Program-made: the position numbers and the translations under genes
Part shown: positions 17,179-25,873 of the stretch, one piece after another
Position numbering within the stretch: the stretch's first letter is position 1
Layout of the letters: every line of letters starts with the position of its first letter
The notes under the pieces: model-generated
What the model was told of the DNA's origin: nothing
Databases searched by the model: none
What the model saw: only the letters and a program-made list of their open reading frames with translations
Assembly: GCF_030062155.1 (NCBI RefSeq)
Contig: NZ_CP118269.1
Coordinates: 2,046,001 to 2,110,000 of the forward strand
Length of the DNA: 64,000 nucleotides
Direction of reading: 5' to 3'
DNA from: Pantoea sp. Lij88
GTDB taxonomy: Bacteria > Pseudomonadota > Gammaproteobacteria > Enterobacterales > Enterobacteriaceae

Positions 17179-17928
17179 ATGAACGCATCACTCGCAGGAA
17201 AAATTGCACTGGTTACAGGCGGAACAAGCGGCATTGGCCTGGCCACCGCACGGGAACTGGCGGCACAGGGCGCGCAGGTCTTTATTACCGGCCGACGCCA
17301 GGCAGAGCTGGATGCCGCGGTTGCTGAAATCGGCGGATCCGTCAGCGGAATCCGCGCTGACGCCTCACAACTGCACGATCTCGATGAAGTTTACTCCCGC
17401 ATCGCGGCGCAGGCGGGACGGCTGGATATCCTGTTCGCCAACGCCGGTGGTGGCGACATGCTGCCACTGGGCGCCATTACTGAAGAGCACTTTGACCGAA
17501 TCTTTGGCACCAACGTGCGCGGCGTGCTGTTTACCGTGCAAAAAGCCCTGCCTCTGCTGGTTGATGGCGCGTCGGTGATTCTGACCGGTTCAACTGCCGG
17601 GACACAAGGCACAGAGGCGTTTAGCGTCTACAGCGCCAGTAAAGCGGCGGTGCGTAATTTTGCCCGTTCGTGGGCGCTGGATCTGAAAGATCGCGGCATC
17701 CGGGTTAATGTCGTGAGCCCCGGCCCGGTTCGTACGCCTGGGCTGGGTGATCTGGTGAGTGAAGATCAGCGTCAGGGCTTGTTTGATGCGCTGGCCGCAC
17801 AGATACCGCTTGGCCGCCTGGGTGAGCCGCAGGAGGTTGCCCGAACCGTGGCGTTTCTCGCGTCTGATGCCGCCAGCTTTATCAATGCGACTGAACTGTT
17901 TGTCGATGGCGGAATGGCCCAGGTCTGA
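17179..17928 (+). CDS. SDR-family NAD(P)-dependent oxidoreductase (FabG-like)
   Basis: This 249-residue classical short-chain dehydrogenase has TGGTSGIG (13-20), NAGG near 88-91, catalytic Ser138, Tyr151 and Lys155 (YSASK), the VSPGPVRTP loop and a C-terminal VDGGMAQV. It starts after CCGGAGAAATAGAT. It is divergent from the LysR gene, a common pairing in which the regulator controls the reductase in response to a quinone or aldehyde. The substrate is not predictable. Confidence 0.88.
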   Translation: MNASLAGKIALVTGGTSGIGLATARELAAQGAQVFITGRRQAELDAAVAEIGGSVSGIRADASQLHDLDEVYSRIAAQAGRLDILFANAGGGDMLPLGAITEEHFDRIFGTNVRGVLFTVQKALPLLVDGASVILTGSTAGTQGTEAFSVYSASKAAVRNFARSWALDLKDRGIRVNVVSPGPVRTPGLGDLVSEDQRQGLFDALAAQIPLGRLGEPQEVARTVAFLASDAASFINATELFVDGGMAQV

Positions 17929-17936
17929 GTGCTGAT

Positions 17937-17971
17937 AAAAGACCCTGTTGCGATGGCAGCGGGGTCTTTAT
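17937..17971 (+). terminator. Terminator after the SDR gene
   Basis: AAAAGACCC and GGGTCTTT arms enclose a loop of about 14 bases, with T-rich sequence after it, directly downstream of the SDR stop. Confidence 0.7.
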
Positions 17972-18096
17972 CTCGCTGTCTTTACTCAGTTAAGCCCAGC
18001 CGCAGTCACAAAAAGTCACGTTGCATTCATCCCGCCCGGTCAATCCCCCGCTATAGTTATTCCCTGTCACGTCCGTCAAAACACCATGGAGATAAC

Positions 18097-19197
18097 ATGA
18101 GCCAACTTTTTTCCACTGTCTCACTGGGCGAACTTACGCTGGATAACCGCATTGTGATTGCGCCGATGTGCCAGTACTCCGCTGAAGCAGGCAATGCGAC
18201 TGCCTGGCACCGGATCCATCTTGGCCAGCTGGCCTTTTCCGGCGCCGGCCTGATGATTATTGAAGCCACTGCCGTTGAGGACATTGGCCGTATATCTCCC
18301 GGCGATCTCGGTTTGTGGAATGATGACAATGAAGCCGCGCTGAAAACGGTACTGGAGGATGTGCGCCGCTACTCTTCTATTCCGATTGGGATGCAGCTGG
18401 GCCATGCGGGACGCAAAGCGTCGTGTGCCGTTCCCTGGGAAGGCGGCAAGCAGATTGCGCCCGATGCCGGTGGCTGGCAAACCGTAGCCCCGTCAGCCGT
18501 GAGCTATAGCGAAGGTGAAGTTAAACCGCTGGCCATGAGCATTGATGATCTGGCTCGGGTAAAGCAGGCCTTTGTCGAGAGCGCACGACGCGCAGTGCGT
18601 CTGGGTATTGAGCTGATCGAAGTGCATGCCGCGCATGGCTATCTGCTGCATCAGTTCCTTTCACCGCTGTCGAATCAGCGCAGCGATGAATATGGTGGTT
18701 CGCTGGAAAACCGTATGCGCTTCCCGCTGGAGGTGTTCAAAGCGGTTCGTGAAGCCGTGCCTGCTGCCGTGCCGGTCGGCGTGCGTATTTCCGCGACTGA
18801 CTGGGTCGAAGGCGGCTGGGAAATCAAGCAGTCGATCGCTTTCTCCCGTGAGCTGGAAGCGCTGAACTGCGCCTATATTCACGTTTCAAGCGGCGGCCTG
18901 TCGGAAAAACAGAAAATCAGCGTTGGCCCGAATTATCAGGTGCCATTCGCCCGTGATATTCGTGAGCAGGTATCTATTCCGGTGATTGCCGTTGGCCTGA
19001 TCACGGAACCCCAGCAGGCCGAAGATCTTCTGCAGCAGGGCGAAGCGGATCTGGTGGCGCTGGCACGCGGTATTCTCTATGACCCACGCTGGCCATGGCA
19101 CGCCGCTGCCGCGCTGGATGGCAAAGTGCAGGTGCCGCCGCAGTATCTGCGTTCCGAACCACACGATGTAAAAGGCATCCTGACGCAGGATCAGTAA
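18097..19197 (+). CDS. Old-yellow-enzyme-type NADPH:flavin oxidoreductase (YqjM/XenA class)
   Basis: This 366-residue FMN-dependent ene-reductase belongs to the thermophilic-like/YqjM subclass: Cys25 in APMCQYS tunes the flavin, GHAGRK binds phosphate, HAAHGYLLHQFLSP holds the substrate His pair, and RSDEYGGSLENR is the family signature. These enzymes reduce activated C=C bonds and xenobiotics such as nitro-esters. Start 18097 follows ATGGAG; the long upstream open frame is discounted because the barrel begins at residue 1 here. No regulator is adjacent, but the SDR/LysR pair lies just upstream. Confidence 0.9.
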   Translation: MSQLFSTVSLGELTLDNRIVIAPMCQYSAEAGNATAWHRIHLGQLAFSGAGLMIIEATAVEDIGRISPGDLGLWNDDNEAALKTVLEDVRRYSSIPIGMQLGHAGRKASCAVPWEGGKQIAPDAGGWQTVAPSAVSYSEGEVKPLAMSIDDLARVKQAFVESARRAVRLGIELIEVHAAHGYLLHQFLSPLSNQRSDEYGGSLENRMRFPLEVFKAVREAVPAAVPVGVRISATDWVEGGWEIKQSIAFSRELEALNCAYIHVSSGGLSEKQKISVGPNYQVPFARDIREQVSIPVIAVGLITEPQQAEDLLQQGEADLVALARGILYDPRWPWHAAAALDGKVQVPPQYLRSEPHDVKGILTQDQ

Positions 19198-19204
19198 GCT
19201 TTAA

Positions 19205-19240
19205 CGGGCAGGCCGCGATAACCGTGGTCTGCCCGCTCTC
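19205..19240. terminator. Bidirectional terminator between OYE and nudK
   Basis: CGGGCAGGCC and GGTCTGCCCG arms form a long stem with one mismatch, flanked by TCTCTTAT on one side and A/T-rich sequence on the other. It lies between two convergent genes. Confidence 0.65.
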
Positions 19241-19825
19241 TTATAAAATGCCTTTCAGCCGCAGATGCTGCAGCAGCATGATAGTTTTGGCATCCACAAT
19301 CTCACCCTGATCAATCGCCTGCAACGCCTGGTCGAAACCGATCTCCAGTACCTCGATATCCTCGCCCTCTTCCTCGATTCCGCCGCCTTCTCCGCTGCGC
19401 TGCTGATCGCCATACTCAGCAATAAAGAAGTAAAGCTTCTCGGTCACCGAACCGGGACTCATAAAGGCTTCAAAAACCTTCTCAACCCGGCTGACACGAA
19501 AGCCGGTTTCTTCTTCCGCTTCGGCAACAATACGCGTTTCCGGTGAGGCGTTATCCAGCAGACCGGCGGCCGCTTCGATCAGAAAGCCATCATGCCCGTT
19601 CAGGAAAACCGGAAAACGAAACTGCCGGGTCAGGACCACCGTGCGTTTATCACGGTTATAGAGCAGGATCACTGCGCCATTGCCCCGGTCATAGGCTTCC
19701 CGGCTCTGCTCCTGCCAGTGGCCATCACGACGCAGCAGCGAAAAGGTATATTTCTTCAGGGTATACCAGCTATCTGACAGCAACTGCTCGTTGATAATGC
19801 GCACGCGGGGATGATTCTGCTGCAT
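19241..19825 (-). CDS. nudK: Nudix hydrolase, GDP-mannose pyrophosphatase NudK
   Basis: At 194 residues it is close to E. coli NudK in length. The Nudix box reads AGLLDNASPETRI followed by EAEEETGF, with all catalytic Glu residues present. The N-terminal dimer-swap segment (SDSWYTLKKYTFSLLRRDG) is typical of NudK/ADP-ribose pyrophosphatase relatives. It hydrolyses GDP-mannose to GMP and mannose-1-phosphate. It is convergent with the OYE gene. Confidence 0.85.
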   Translation of the reverse strand: MQQNHPRVRIINEQLLSDSWYTLKKYTFSLLRRDGHWQEQSREAYDRGNGAVILLYNRDKRTVVLTRQFRFPVFLNGHDGFLIEAAAGLLDNASPETRIVAEAEEETGFRVSRVEKVFEAFMSPGSVTEKLYFFIAEYGDQQRSGEGGGIEEEGEDIEVLEIGFDQALQAIDQGEIVDAKTIMLLQHLRLKGIL

Positions 19826-19908
19826 GATGCTCTCCAGGATGAGTAGACAGCCATCACGCTATCATGCACAATCGTGCAAATTCAAGAAAAAACATGCAAA
19901 GGTCAGCT

Positions 19909-20658
19909 ATGCTATCCAGCCAGCGAAAACAGACGATCCTCGCCCTGCTCGACCAGGAAAAACAGGTGCAGTCACGCGAACTCAGCCAGCGCTTTGGCCT
20001 GTCCGAAGACTCTATCCGCCGTGACCTGCGTGAACTGGCGGCGGAAGGATTGCTCCAGCGGGTGCATGGCGGCGCACTGCCGGTTTCCGCAGCGCTGGGC
20101 ACCTTTGAAACACGCAAAAGCGTGCAGACCGCATCCAAACAGGTGATCGCGCAGAAGGCGATCTCGCTCATCCAGCCCGGACAGATTGTGCTGATTGATG
20201 GCGGCACCACCAGCGCCGAACTGGTGCGCCGGTTACCGTCAACGTTGAGCTTTACCGCCGTTACCCACAGTCCCAGCGTGGCGCTGGCGTTAGCCGAACA
20301 TCCAATGGTGGAGATCATACTGATTGGCGGGCAGCTCTATAAGCATTCGGTGGTGACGGTGGGCGCAGCGATGCTGGAGTCGATCAACCGCATCAATGCC
20401 GATCTCTTTTTTATGGGCGTGACCGGTGTGCATCCGGCGGCGGGCCTGACCACCGGGAATTTTGAAGAGGCGACGGTGAAACGTGCGCTGGCAGGACGCG
20501 CAGCGGAAACTGTAGTGCTGGCGTCAGCCGAAAAGCTGAATTCGGCTTCGGCATTTGCCATTGGCGATCTGTCTCTGGCGAGTACGCTGGTCGTGGAGGC
20601 TCAGCCGGACGAGGCGCTGCAACAGGCCCTCAGCCGGCATAATGTCACGATCGTCTGA
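19909..20658 (+). CDS. DeoR-family transcriptional regulator
   Basis: This 249-residue repressor has a DeoR HTH (about 5-57: RKQTILALLDQEKQVQSREL and LSEDSIRRDLRELAAEGLL, then HGGAL) and a sugar-phosphate-binding DeoR C-terminal domain (DGGTTSAEL, GVTGVHPAAGLTT). Start 19909 follows AAAGGT. The leader contains repeated TGCA elements (ATCATGCACAATCGTGCAA) that may be an autoregulatory operator. Its 3' end overlaps the convergent racemase gene by 14 bases. Confidence 0.88.
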   Translation: MLSSQRKQTILALLDQEKQVQSRELSQRFGLSEDSIRRDLRELAAEGLLQRVHGGALPVSAALGTFETRKSVQTASKQVIAQKAISLIQPGQIVLIDGGTTSAELVRRLPSTLSFTAVTHSPSVALALAEHPMVEIILIGGQLYKHSVVTVGAAMLESINRINADLFFMGVTGVHPAAGLTTGNFEEATVKRALAGRAAETVVLASAEKLNSASAFAIGDLSLASTLVVEAQPDEALQQALSRHNVTIV

Positions 20659-21271
20659 GATCGTAGCAGGCCTGCAACGCAAGATGTGGGCCGGTCAGCG
20701 GTCGCCGGGTATGGGGAAACTGCTGTGCCACGGGCGTCATCGAACTTTGCGCCAGGGCTACGGCAACGGCTCCCCGCTGATAAGCCCGCTCTGCTGCTGC
20801 CGCAATCAGCGCAAAATAGCGTGTTATATCACCAGATTTAAATGCCGTCCATGCGCCCTCCACCAGCACAACTTCAGACTCACTGCCAGGCTTGCAGAAA
20901 AGTGCCCGCGTCGCCGCCAGGGTCGATTCTGCGGCGCAGAGTGCCACCGTCGGCCCCGACTGACGCTGAAGCGCCTCCGCTAACATCCCATCGGTGCGCA
21001 TAACCCGGTCCTGCACTGAGAACTCATCGGCAACCGGCCCCAGTGTCGAGCAGGTGATCAGCACCGCATCGAATTGCGGCAACAGCGCCGTTATCATTTG
21101 CGCGATACGAAGGCGTAACGCCGCCGTCATCCCGCCGCTGCGTTCCGCCTCGGCCAGCAGCGCAGGCATCACCAGATGATTTAATGGTGGATTGTCACGC
21201 GTCAGTGCACGGGCGGCATCATCAAATATCCCGATATTACTGGCTGCAGTATGGAAACAAAGAATATTCAG
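20645..21271 (-). CDS. Asp/Glu/hydantoin-racemase-family protein, probable CTG start
   Basis: The 208-residue product shows the two-cysteine racemase pattern: VLITCSTLGP (first catalytic Cys), VALCAAESTLAATR (second region) and AQSSMTPVA near the end. The frame is open well upstream of the first GTG/ATG (21172/21169), and the extra residues (LNILCFHTAASNIGIFDDAA) are the conserved beginning of the fold. No ATG, GTG or TTG fits. CTG at 21269-21271 is 6 bases after GGAG, so I place the start there. It lies 24 bases after the VOC gene and is likely co-transcribed with it. Confidence 0.7.
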   Translation of the reverse strand: MNILCFHTAASNIGIFDDAARALTRDNPPLNHLVMPALLAEAERSGGMTAALRLRIAQMITALLPQFDAVLITCSTLGPVADEFSVQDRVMRTDGMLAEALQRQSGPTVALCAAESTLAATRALFCKPGSESEVVLVEGAWTAFKSGDITRYFALIAAAAERAYQRGAVAVALAQSSMTPVAQQFPHTRRPLTGPHLALQACYDLRRS

Positions 21272-21295
21272 GGTAAGCTCCGGTTCTTCACAGGG

Positions 21296-21694
21296 TCAGC
21301 GTGCGGGTGGCCATAAGGCTTGCTGGATAACAACACGATAACCATCCCGGTCCATAAATGTCACGCCCCGTTGATCCCAATAAGGATTAAATGAAGATAC
21401 CCGCTGGAATCCTGCTTCCTCCATACAGCTACATCGGGCCAGCCAGTCAGGCTGTTGCGGAATGTAGAGCACCAGCAGATCGTCATTGGTTGGTGATGGC
21501 CGGATGGGATGGGTATGACAGAGCGTGAATTCGAGATGCCAGGCCAGCCCTTCAGCGCCCAGCATCACACCACTGAATCCCTGATGGTCAGTAAACTCCC
21601 CGATTTTTTGCAAGCCCAGCCCGTGGCAATAGAACTGACTGCTTTGCGTCAGGTCAGTCACCGGCCGGGCAATGCGAAGATGCTGGATGGTCAT
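21296..21694 (-). CDS. VOC-superfamily (glyoxalase-fold) protein
   Basis: This 132-residue single-domain vicinal-oxygen-chelate protein begins with IQHLRIARPV and contains HLEFTLCHTH and WDQRGVTFMDRDGYRVVI, giving possible metal ligands His/Glu. The start at 21694 follows GGGAGAGAACC; a longer upstream frame includes a terminator hairpin and is discounted. The function is unknown. It is the first gene of a probable two-gene unit with the racemase, preceded by a structured RNA ending in a terminator. Confidence 0.75.
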   Translation of the reverse strand: MTIQHLRIARPVTDLTQSSQFYCHGLGLQKIGEFTDHQGFSGVMLGAEGLAWHLEFTLCHTHPIRPSPTNDDLLVLYIPQQPDWLARCSCMEEAGFQRVSSFNPYWDQRGVTFMDRDGYRVVIQQALWPPAR

Positions 21695-21795
21695 GGTTCT
21701 CTCCCTGTAAAGTTCACTGATTTTTATCACAATTCTCAGTGCTTCCCGTGACGCTGGATGCGCAGCAACTTCCCCTGTCCATAAATTGAAGGCAT

Positions 21796-21960
21796 AAAAA
21801 AACCGCCTTAGCGGGTTCTGAATGCGTGACATGCCGCTTTGCGGATGACACGCATGACCGTTTTTGCAAGAAGATGTGAACAGTCTTCAGGGTAATCCCC
21901 TGCCGGACAGCGCCCTGCAACCGCTGTACCGCTGCGGTTAGCACGCTCTGCCGATTACCC
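21796..21960 (-). ncRNA. Structured RNA with terminator upstream of the VOC gene (sRNA or leader)
   Basis: Read leftward there are three helices in order. A closing stem GGGTAATC/GATTACCC (21960-21890) encloses about 55 bases, with an inner hairpin AACCGC-9-GCGGTT. Next comes a long hairpin with TGCGTG/CACGCA and CCGC/GCGG arms (21854-21823). Last is a CCGC-TAAG-GCGG terminator stem followed by seven T (21815-21796). A possible promoter (TTGCCG-17-TGTAGA) lies near 22030-22000. The terminator is about 100 bases before the VOC start, so this is either a free-standing sRNA or an attenuator leader. I do not recognise the family. Confidence 0.45.
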
Positions 21961-22076
21961 GGAATATCACCATACCGCTCAGAGCGCTAAATGCATTCCC
22001 GCTGCAGTCATCTACACTTTCCCGGTATTCATACGGCAATGCCCTGTGCATTGCCCGGCTATAAAAGGAAGACAAT

Positions 22077-23108
22077 ATGACTGAACAAGCAACCCAGAAC
22101 CACGCCTGGTTACTGGCTTCACGCCCTCACGGTGAGCCGACCAAAGAGAATTTCCGCCATGTGGCGCAGCCCTTGCCGGAAATCAAAGAGGGTGAAGTGC
22201 TGCTGAAGACCATCTACCTTTCGCTGGATCCCTACATGCGTGGCCGGATGGATGACGGTAAATCGTATGCCGCGCCAGCAGAGCTGGATCAGCCTATGGT
22301 AGGCGGCACCGTCTGTCAGGTTGCCGAATCGAAAAACAGCGATTTCAAAACGGGTGACTGGGTGCTGGCGCAGAGCGGCTGGCAGGAATATGCCGTCTCC
22401 GATGGCAAAGAGATTGCGAAGCTGGGCAACGATATGCCGCACCCCTCCTGGGCGCTGGGCATTCTCGGTATGCCAGGCTTTACCGCCTATATGGGTCTGA
22501 TGGATATCGGTCAGCCGAAAGCGGGAGAAACGCTGGTGGTTGCCGCCGCAACCGGCCCGGTGGGCGCAACGGTCGGCCAGCTGGGCAAACAGAAAGGCTG
22601 TCGCGTCGTCGGTGTTGCAGGTGGCGAAGAGAAATGTCGTTACGCGGTCGATACGCTGGGCTTCGATGCCTGTCTGGATCACCACAGTGCCGACTTTGAA
22701 GAGCAGCTGAAAAACGCCTGCCCGGATGGCATCGATATTTATTTCGAAAACGTCGGTGGCAAAGTATTTGATGCGGTATTCCCGCTGCTGAACACCGCGG
22801 CGCGCGTGCCGGTCTGTGGTCTGGTCTCCGCGTACAGCCAGCGTGAACTGCCAGAAGGCCCGGACAGAACCTCACTGATCATGGCGGGTATTCTGAAGCG
22901 TCGTATCCGTATGCAGGGCTTTATCATCTTCCAGGATTATGGCGATCGTTATCCGGAGTTCCTGAAGGCGATGACGCCGCTGGTGGAAAGCAAAAAAATC
23001 CACTACCGCGAGCACATGATTGAAGGATTAGAAAACGCGCCACAGGCGTTTATTGATATGCTGAACGGCAAAAACTTCGGTAAAACCGTGGTGAACGTCG
23101 GCGCATAA
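22077..23108 (+). CDS. curA: NADPH-dependent curcumin/alkenal reductase CurA-like (MDR family)
   Basis: This 343-residue zinc-independent medium-chain reductase of the leukotriene-B4 12-hydroxydehydrogenase type has LDPYMRGRM near the N-terminus, the nucleotide-binding AATGPVGATVGQLGK block and FENVGGKVFDAV. The length matches E. coli CurA (YncB). It reduces the C=C bond of alkenals and curcuminoids with NADPH. AAAAGGAAGACAAT precedes the ATG. It is a single gene, divergent from the structured RNA region. Confidence 0.85.
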   Translation: MTEQATQNHAWLLASRPHGEPTKENFRHVAQPLPEIKEGEVLLKTIYLSLDPYMRGRMDDGKSYAAPAELDQPMVGGTVCQVAESKNSDFKTGDWVLAQSGWQEYAVSDGKEIAKLGNDMPHPSWALGILGMPGFTAYMGLMDIGQPKAGETLVVAAATGPVGATVGQLGKQKGCRVVGVAGGEEKCRYAVDTLGFDACLDHHSADFEEQLKNACPDGIDIYFENVGGKVFDAVFPLLNTAARVPVCGLVSAYSQRELPEGPDRTSLIMAGILKRRIRMQGFIIFQDYGDRYPEFLKAMTPLVESKKIHYREHMIEGLENAPQAFIDMLNGKNFGKTVVNVGA

Positions 23109-23149
23109 GCGTGTTAGCGTGCCGCGTCGCTGACGTGGCACGCCATTAA

Positions 23150-24010
23150 TCAGTGTGGCTGCCGGGAAACGTGTTCGGCAGCGGCACGATTAGCCTCACT
23201 GACTGCCTCTCCCAGCGTGGCGCCGACACTCAGGCGCTGACACAACACCCCGACAAAACAATCACCGGCACCGTGCGTGCTGACCAGCGTCACCTTCTGT
23301 GCAGCCAGCGTATGAGTTTGTCCCGCCTCGCTGTAAGCCACACCGTGCTCACCCGCAGTTACGACCACTCTGGCAAAGCGTCCCGCCAGCGAATCCGCAG
23401 CGGCACGCGCGGATGTCAGATCCTGCACACTAATCCCGCACATATCCCGCGCTTCAATAGCGTTCACCACCAGCAGATCGATACAGTCTTCAAACGCCGC
23501 CGACAAGGGCCGGGCGGGCGCCGCGTTGACGCAGACTGTAATTCCCCGCTGGTGTGCCGCCTGGGCCGCGCAGAGGTTCACCGCTTCTGGGACCTCGTTT
23601 TGCAATACCAGCAGCGAGACATCCTGCCAGAAGCCGGGCTGTTCAAAGGTCGCCAGCGGGATCTGCTGATTAGCATTGGAGACCACGACCGCACCGTAAT
23701 CCCCTTCGGCATCGGTAATCGCCACGCTCATGCCGGAGGGAAGCTCACTGATCACACTCACCTGCGTACAATCGACACCGGCCTGCTGCAGATGATCCAG
23801 CAGGAACTGCCCCTGCTGATCCTGCCCCACCGAACCGGCAAATCGCACCGTGGCACCCGCACGGGCTGCCGCCACCGCCTGATTCCCGCCCTTGCCACCA
23901 AACTTATAGTGACAGGCGCTGCCCATCACCGTTTCGCCTTTTTCCGGACGATGGTGCGCGTCCAGCATAATGTCGTAATGAAGACTGCCGGTGACTGCAA
24001 TTTTACTCAT
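23150..24010 (-). CDS. PfkB-family carbohydrate kinase (ribokinase-like)
   Basis: This 286-residue kinase has the ribokinase N-terminal motif GGKGGNQAVAAARAGA and the C-terminal THGAGDCFVG anion-hole/catalytic Asp block. It phosphorylates a sugar, very likely the one imported by the adjacent ABC transporter. It lies 2 bases downstream of the RpiR gene and is the last gene of the leftward operon. The sugar could be ribose or a related pentose/hexose; motifs do not decide. Confidence 0.87.
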   Translation of the reverse strand: MSKIAVTGSLHYDIMLDAHHRPEKGETVMGSACHYKFGGKGGNQAVAAARAGATVRFAGSVGQDQQGQFLLDHLQQAGVDCTQVSVISELPSGMSVAITDAEGDYGAVVVSNANQQIPLATFEQPGFWQDVSLLVLQNEVPEAVNLCAAQAAHQRGITVCVNAAPARPLSAAFEDCIDLLVVNAIEARDMCGISVQDLTSARAAADSLAGRFARVVVTAGEHGVAYSEAGQTHTLAAQKVTLVSTHGAGDCFVGVLCQRLSVGATLGEAVSEANRAAAEHVSRQPH

Positions 24011-24012
24011 AA

Positions 24013-24870
24013 CTAAAATTCCCGCAGATCCTGAACCGCATGCTGGGTTTTCATCAGGTTCTTCTCCGCCCGCTTCAGATCTTTCTTGGCGATAGCGACA
24101 AACAGCGCATCCAGAATATTGAGCTGGGCGATGCGTGACGCGGCGTTTTCACCCAGCAGATGCGATCCCTGAGAGGTTGAATTGAGGACCACATGCGCAC
24201 TTTGCGCGATCGGGGATTCGGCGTAGTTAGTAATGGCAATCACCTTCGCGCCATTCTTTCCCGCCAGTTTAACCGGATCGTTCACCGCACGTGTCGCACC
24301 CGAATGGCTGATGGCGATAACCACATCGTCATCAGATAACACGGCGGCGGACATCAGCATGATGTGGGCATCGTCATAGGCGGTCGACTTGATGCCGATC
24401 TTCAGCATCTTGTGCGACAGGTCCCGCGCCACGGCGGCAGAACCGCCGACGGCATAGAGATCGATGTGACGCGCTTTAAAGATGATGTCTGCCGCACGAT
24501 TGAATTCAGAGACATCCAGAATCGATAAGGTCTCTTCGATAGCCTGGATAGAGGTTCTGAACACTTTGGCCAGCAACTGCTCCGACGAATCATCCGGCTC
24601 AATTTCCGCATGCAGCCCCGCCACCTCAGACTGGTTGTAGTAGATCAGACCACTTCTGAAATGCCTGAAGCCGGTGAAGTTAAGCTTTTTGGTAATCTTA
24701 ACGATCATCGCTTCAGAGACATTATTCTCCTGAGCAATCTCCTTGAGAGAGGACTGCTCGGTAATGTCGGTTCGGGCAATGATTGCCTCCGCCACACGTC
24801 GTTCTAACGGCGTCAGCTGGGGCAAACGCATACGAATCTGAGCGCCAATGGCTCGCGGATCTTGCTTCAT
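24013..24870 (-). CDS. RpiR-family transcriptional regulator with SIS domain
   Basis: This 285-residue protein has an N-terminal HTH_6 domain (about 5-77: AEAIIARTDITEQSSLKEIA, then NNVSEAMIVKITKKLNF) and a sugar-isomerase (SIS) sugar-phosphate sensing domain (about 125-255: AVGGSAAVARDL and ISHSGATRAVND). Regulators of this family respond to a phosphorylated sugar, here probably the kinase product. It sits inside the operon between permease and kinase genes, overlapping the permease stop by one base. Confidence 0.87.
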   Translation of the reverse strand: MKQDPRAIGAQIRMRLPQLTPLERRVAEAIIARTDITEQSSLKEIAQENNVSEAMIVKITKKLNFTGFRHFRSGLIYYNQSEVAGLHAEIEPDDSSEQLLAKVFRTSIQAIEETLSILDVSEFNRAADIIFKARHIDLYAVGGSAAVARDLSHKMLKIGIKSTAYDDAHIMLMSAAVLSDDDVVIAISHSGATRAVNDPVKLAGKNGAKVIAITNYAESPIAQSAHVVLNSTSQGSHLLGENAASRIAQLNILDALFVAIAKKDLKRAEKNLMKTQHAVQDLREF

Positions 24871-25841
24871 TACTTGCCTCGGGTCGCCCGGTCAATCAAC
24901 ATCGCTATGATAATAATAAGGCCGGTAGCGAGCAATTGGTAAAAGGCCTGAATGTTCAGTAAGGTCAAGCCATTACGTAACACCCCGAGGATCACCACGC
25001 CAATCAGCGTGCCGAAGATGCTCCCCTTGCCGCCCATCAGGGATGCGCCGCCAATGGCCGCCGCCGCGATAGCGTCCAGCTCCCACAGGTTGCCGATCGT
25101 CGGCTCGGCAGCGCCAAGACGACCAATCAGAATCAGCGAGGCGAGTGACGCCAGCAGACCGGAGAAGATGTACACCGTCACCTTGGTGCGCTTCACCGGC
25201 ACACCCGCGACCCGCGCCGCCTCTTCGTTGCCGCCAATCGCCAGAATATATTCCCCCAGCGGGGTCTTATTCATCACCGTCCACAGCACCAGCGCTATCA
25301 CCGCCACAATCACAATCGGCGTGGGAATCCCAAACAGCATGCTGTTAATCAGCGTGCGGAACTCCAGCGGAATCCCGAAGACCGGATTACCGCCGGTGTA
25401 GATCAGCGCGATGGCCCGGAACAGCGACAGGCCGCCCAGCGTAACGATAAACGGCTGCAGCCCGGCATAGGCGATCAACGAACCACTGAACAGACCGCAC
25501 ATCGCGCCGACGCCCAGCGTGGCGAGGATCGCCAGCGGCACCGGTACACCCGAGGTCATCAGCGTGGCACCCAGCACCGCCGAGAGCGCTGCCGTGGGAC
25601 CGACCGAGAGGTCGATTCCGCCGGAGATAATCACCAGCGTCATGCCCAGAGCAATCAGGGCGTTGATCGAAGACTGCTGCAGGATATTCAGCAGATTTGG
25701 CAGCGTGAAAAAGACCGGCGACAGAAACGAAAATGTCACCACGATAATCAGTAAGCCAATTAAAGTACCGGCATCGCGCACGTTAAATTTAAGCCGCAGC
25801 GCAGGTCGGGTACCCGGCCCGGTGGAGGTCTGAGTCGTCAT
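24870..25841 (-). CDS. Sugar ABC transporter permease (RbsC-like)
   Basis: At 323 residues with about 8-10 hydrophobic helices, it has the RbsC hallmark GMTLVIISGGIDLSVGPTAALSAV and a GGASLMGGKGSIFGTLIGV block near the C-terminus. It forms the inner-membrane channel of the sugar importer with the RbsA-like ATPase and the periplasmic protein encoded upstream. Confidence 0.9.
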   Translation of the reverse strand: MTTQTSTGPGTRPALRLKFNVRDAGTLIGLLIIVVTFSFLSPVFFTLPNLLNILQQSSINALIALGMTLVIISGGIDLSVGPTAALSAVLGATLMTSGVPVPLAILATLGVGAMCGLFSGSLIAYAGLQPFIVTLGGLSLFRAIALIYTGGNPVFGIPLEFRTLINSMLFGIPTPIVIVAVIALVLWTVMNKTPLGEYILAIGGNEEAARVAGVPVKRTKVTVYIFSGLLASLASLILIGRLGAAEPTIGNLWELDAIAAAAIGGASLMGGKGSIFGTLIGVVILGVLRNGLTLLNIQAFYQLLATGLIIIIAMLIDRATRGK

Positions 25842-25873
25842 AATGTTAGCCTTAAATAGTGTCAGGTAAGCGG

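Noticed and set aside
21798..21960. Structured RNA as a known riboswitch (manganese, FMN, Moco or similar)
   Set aside because: I could not match the conserved core of any family I know; it is left as unrecognised.
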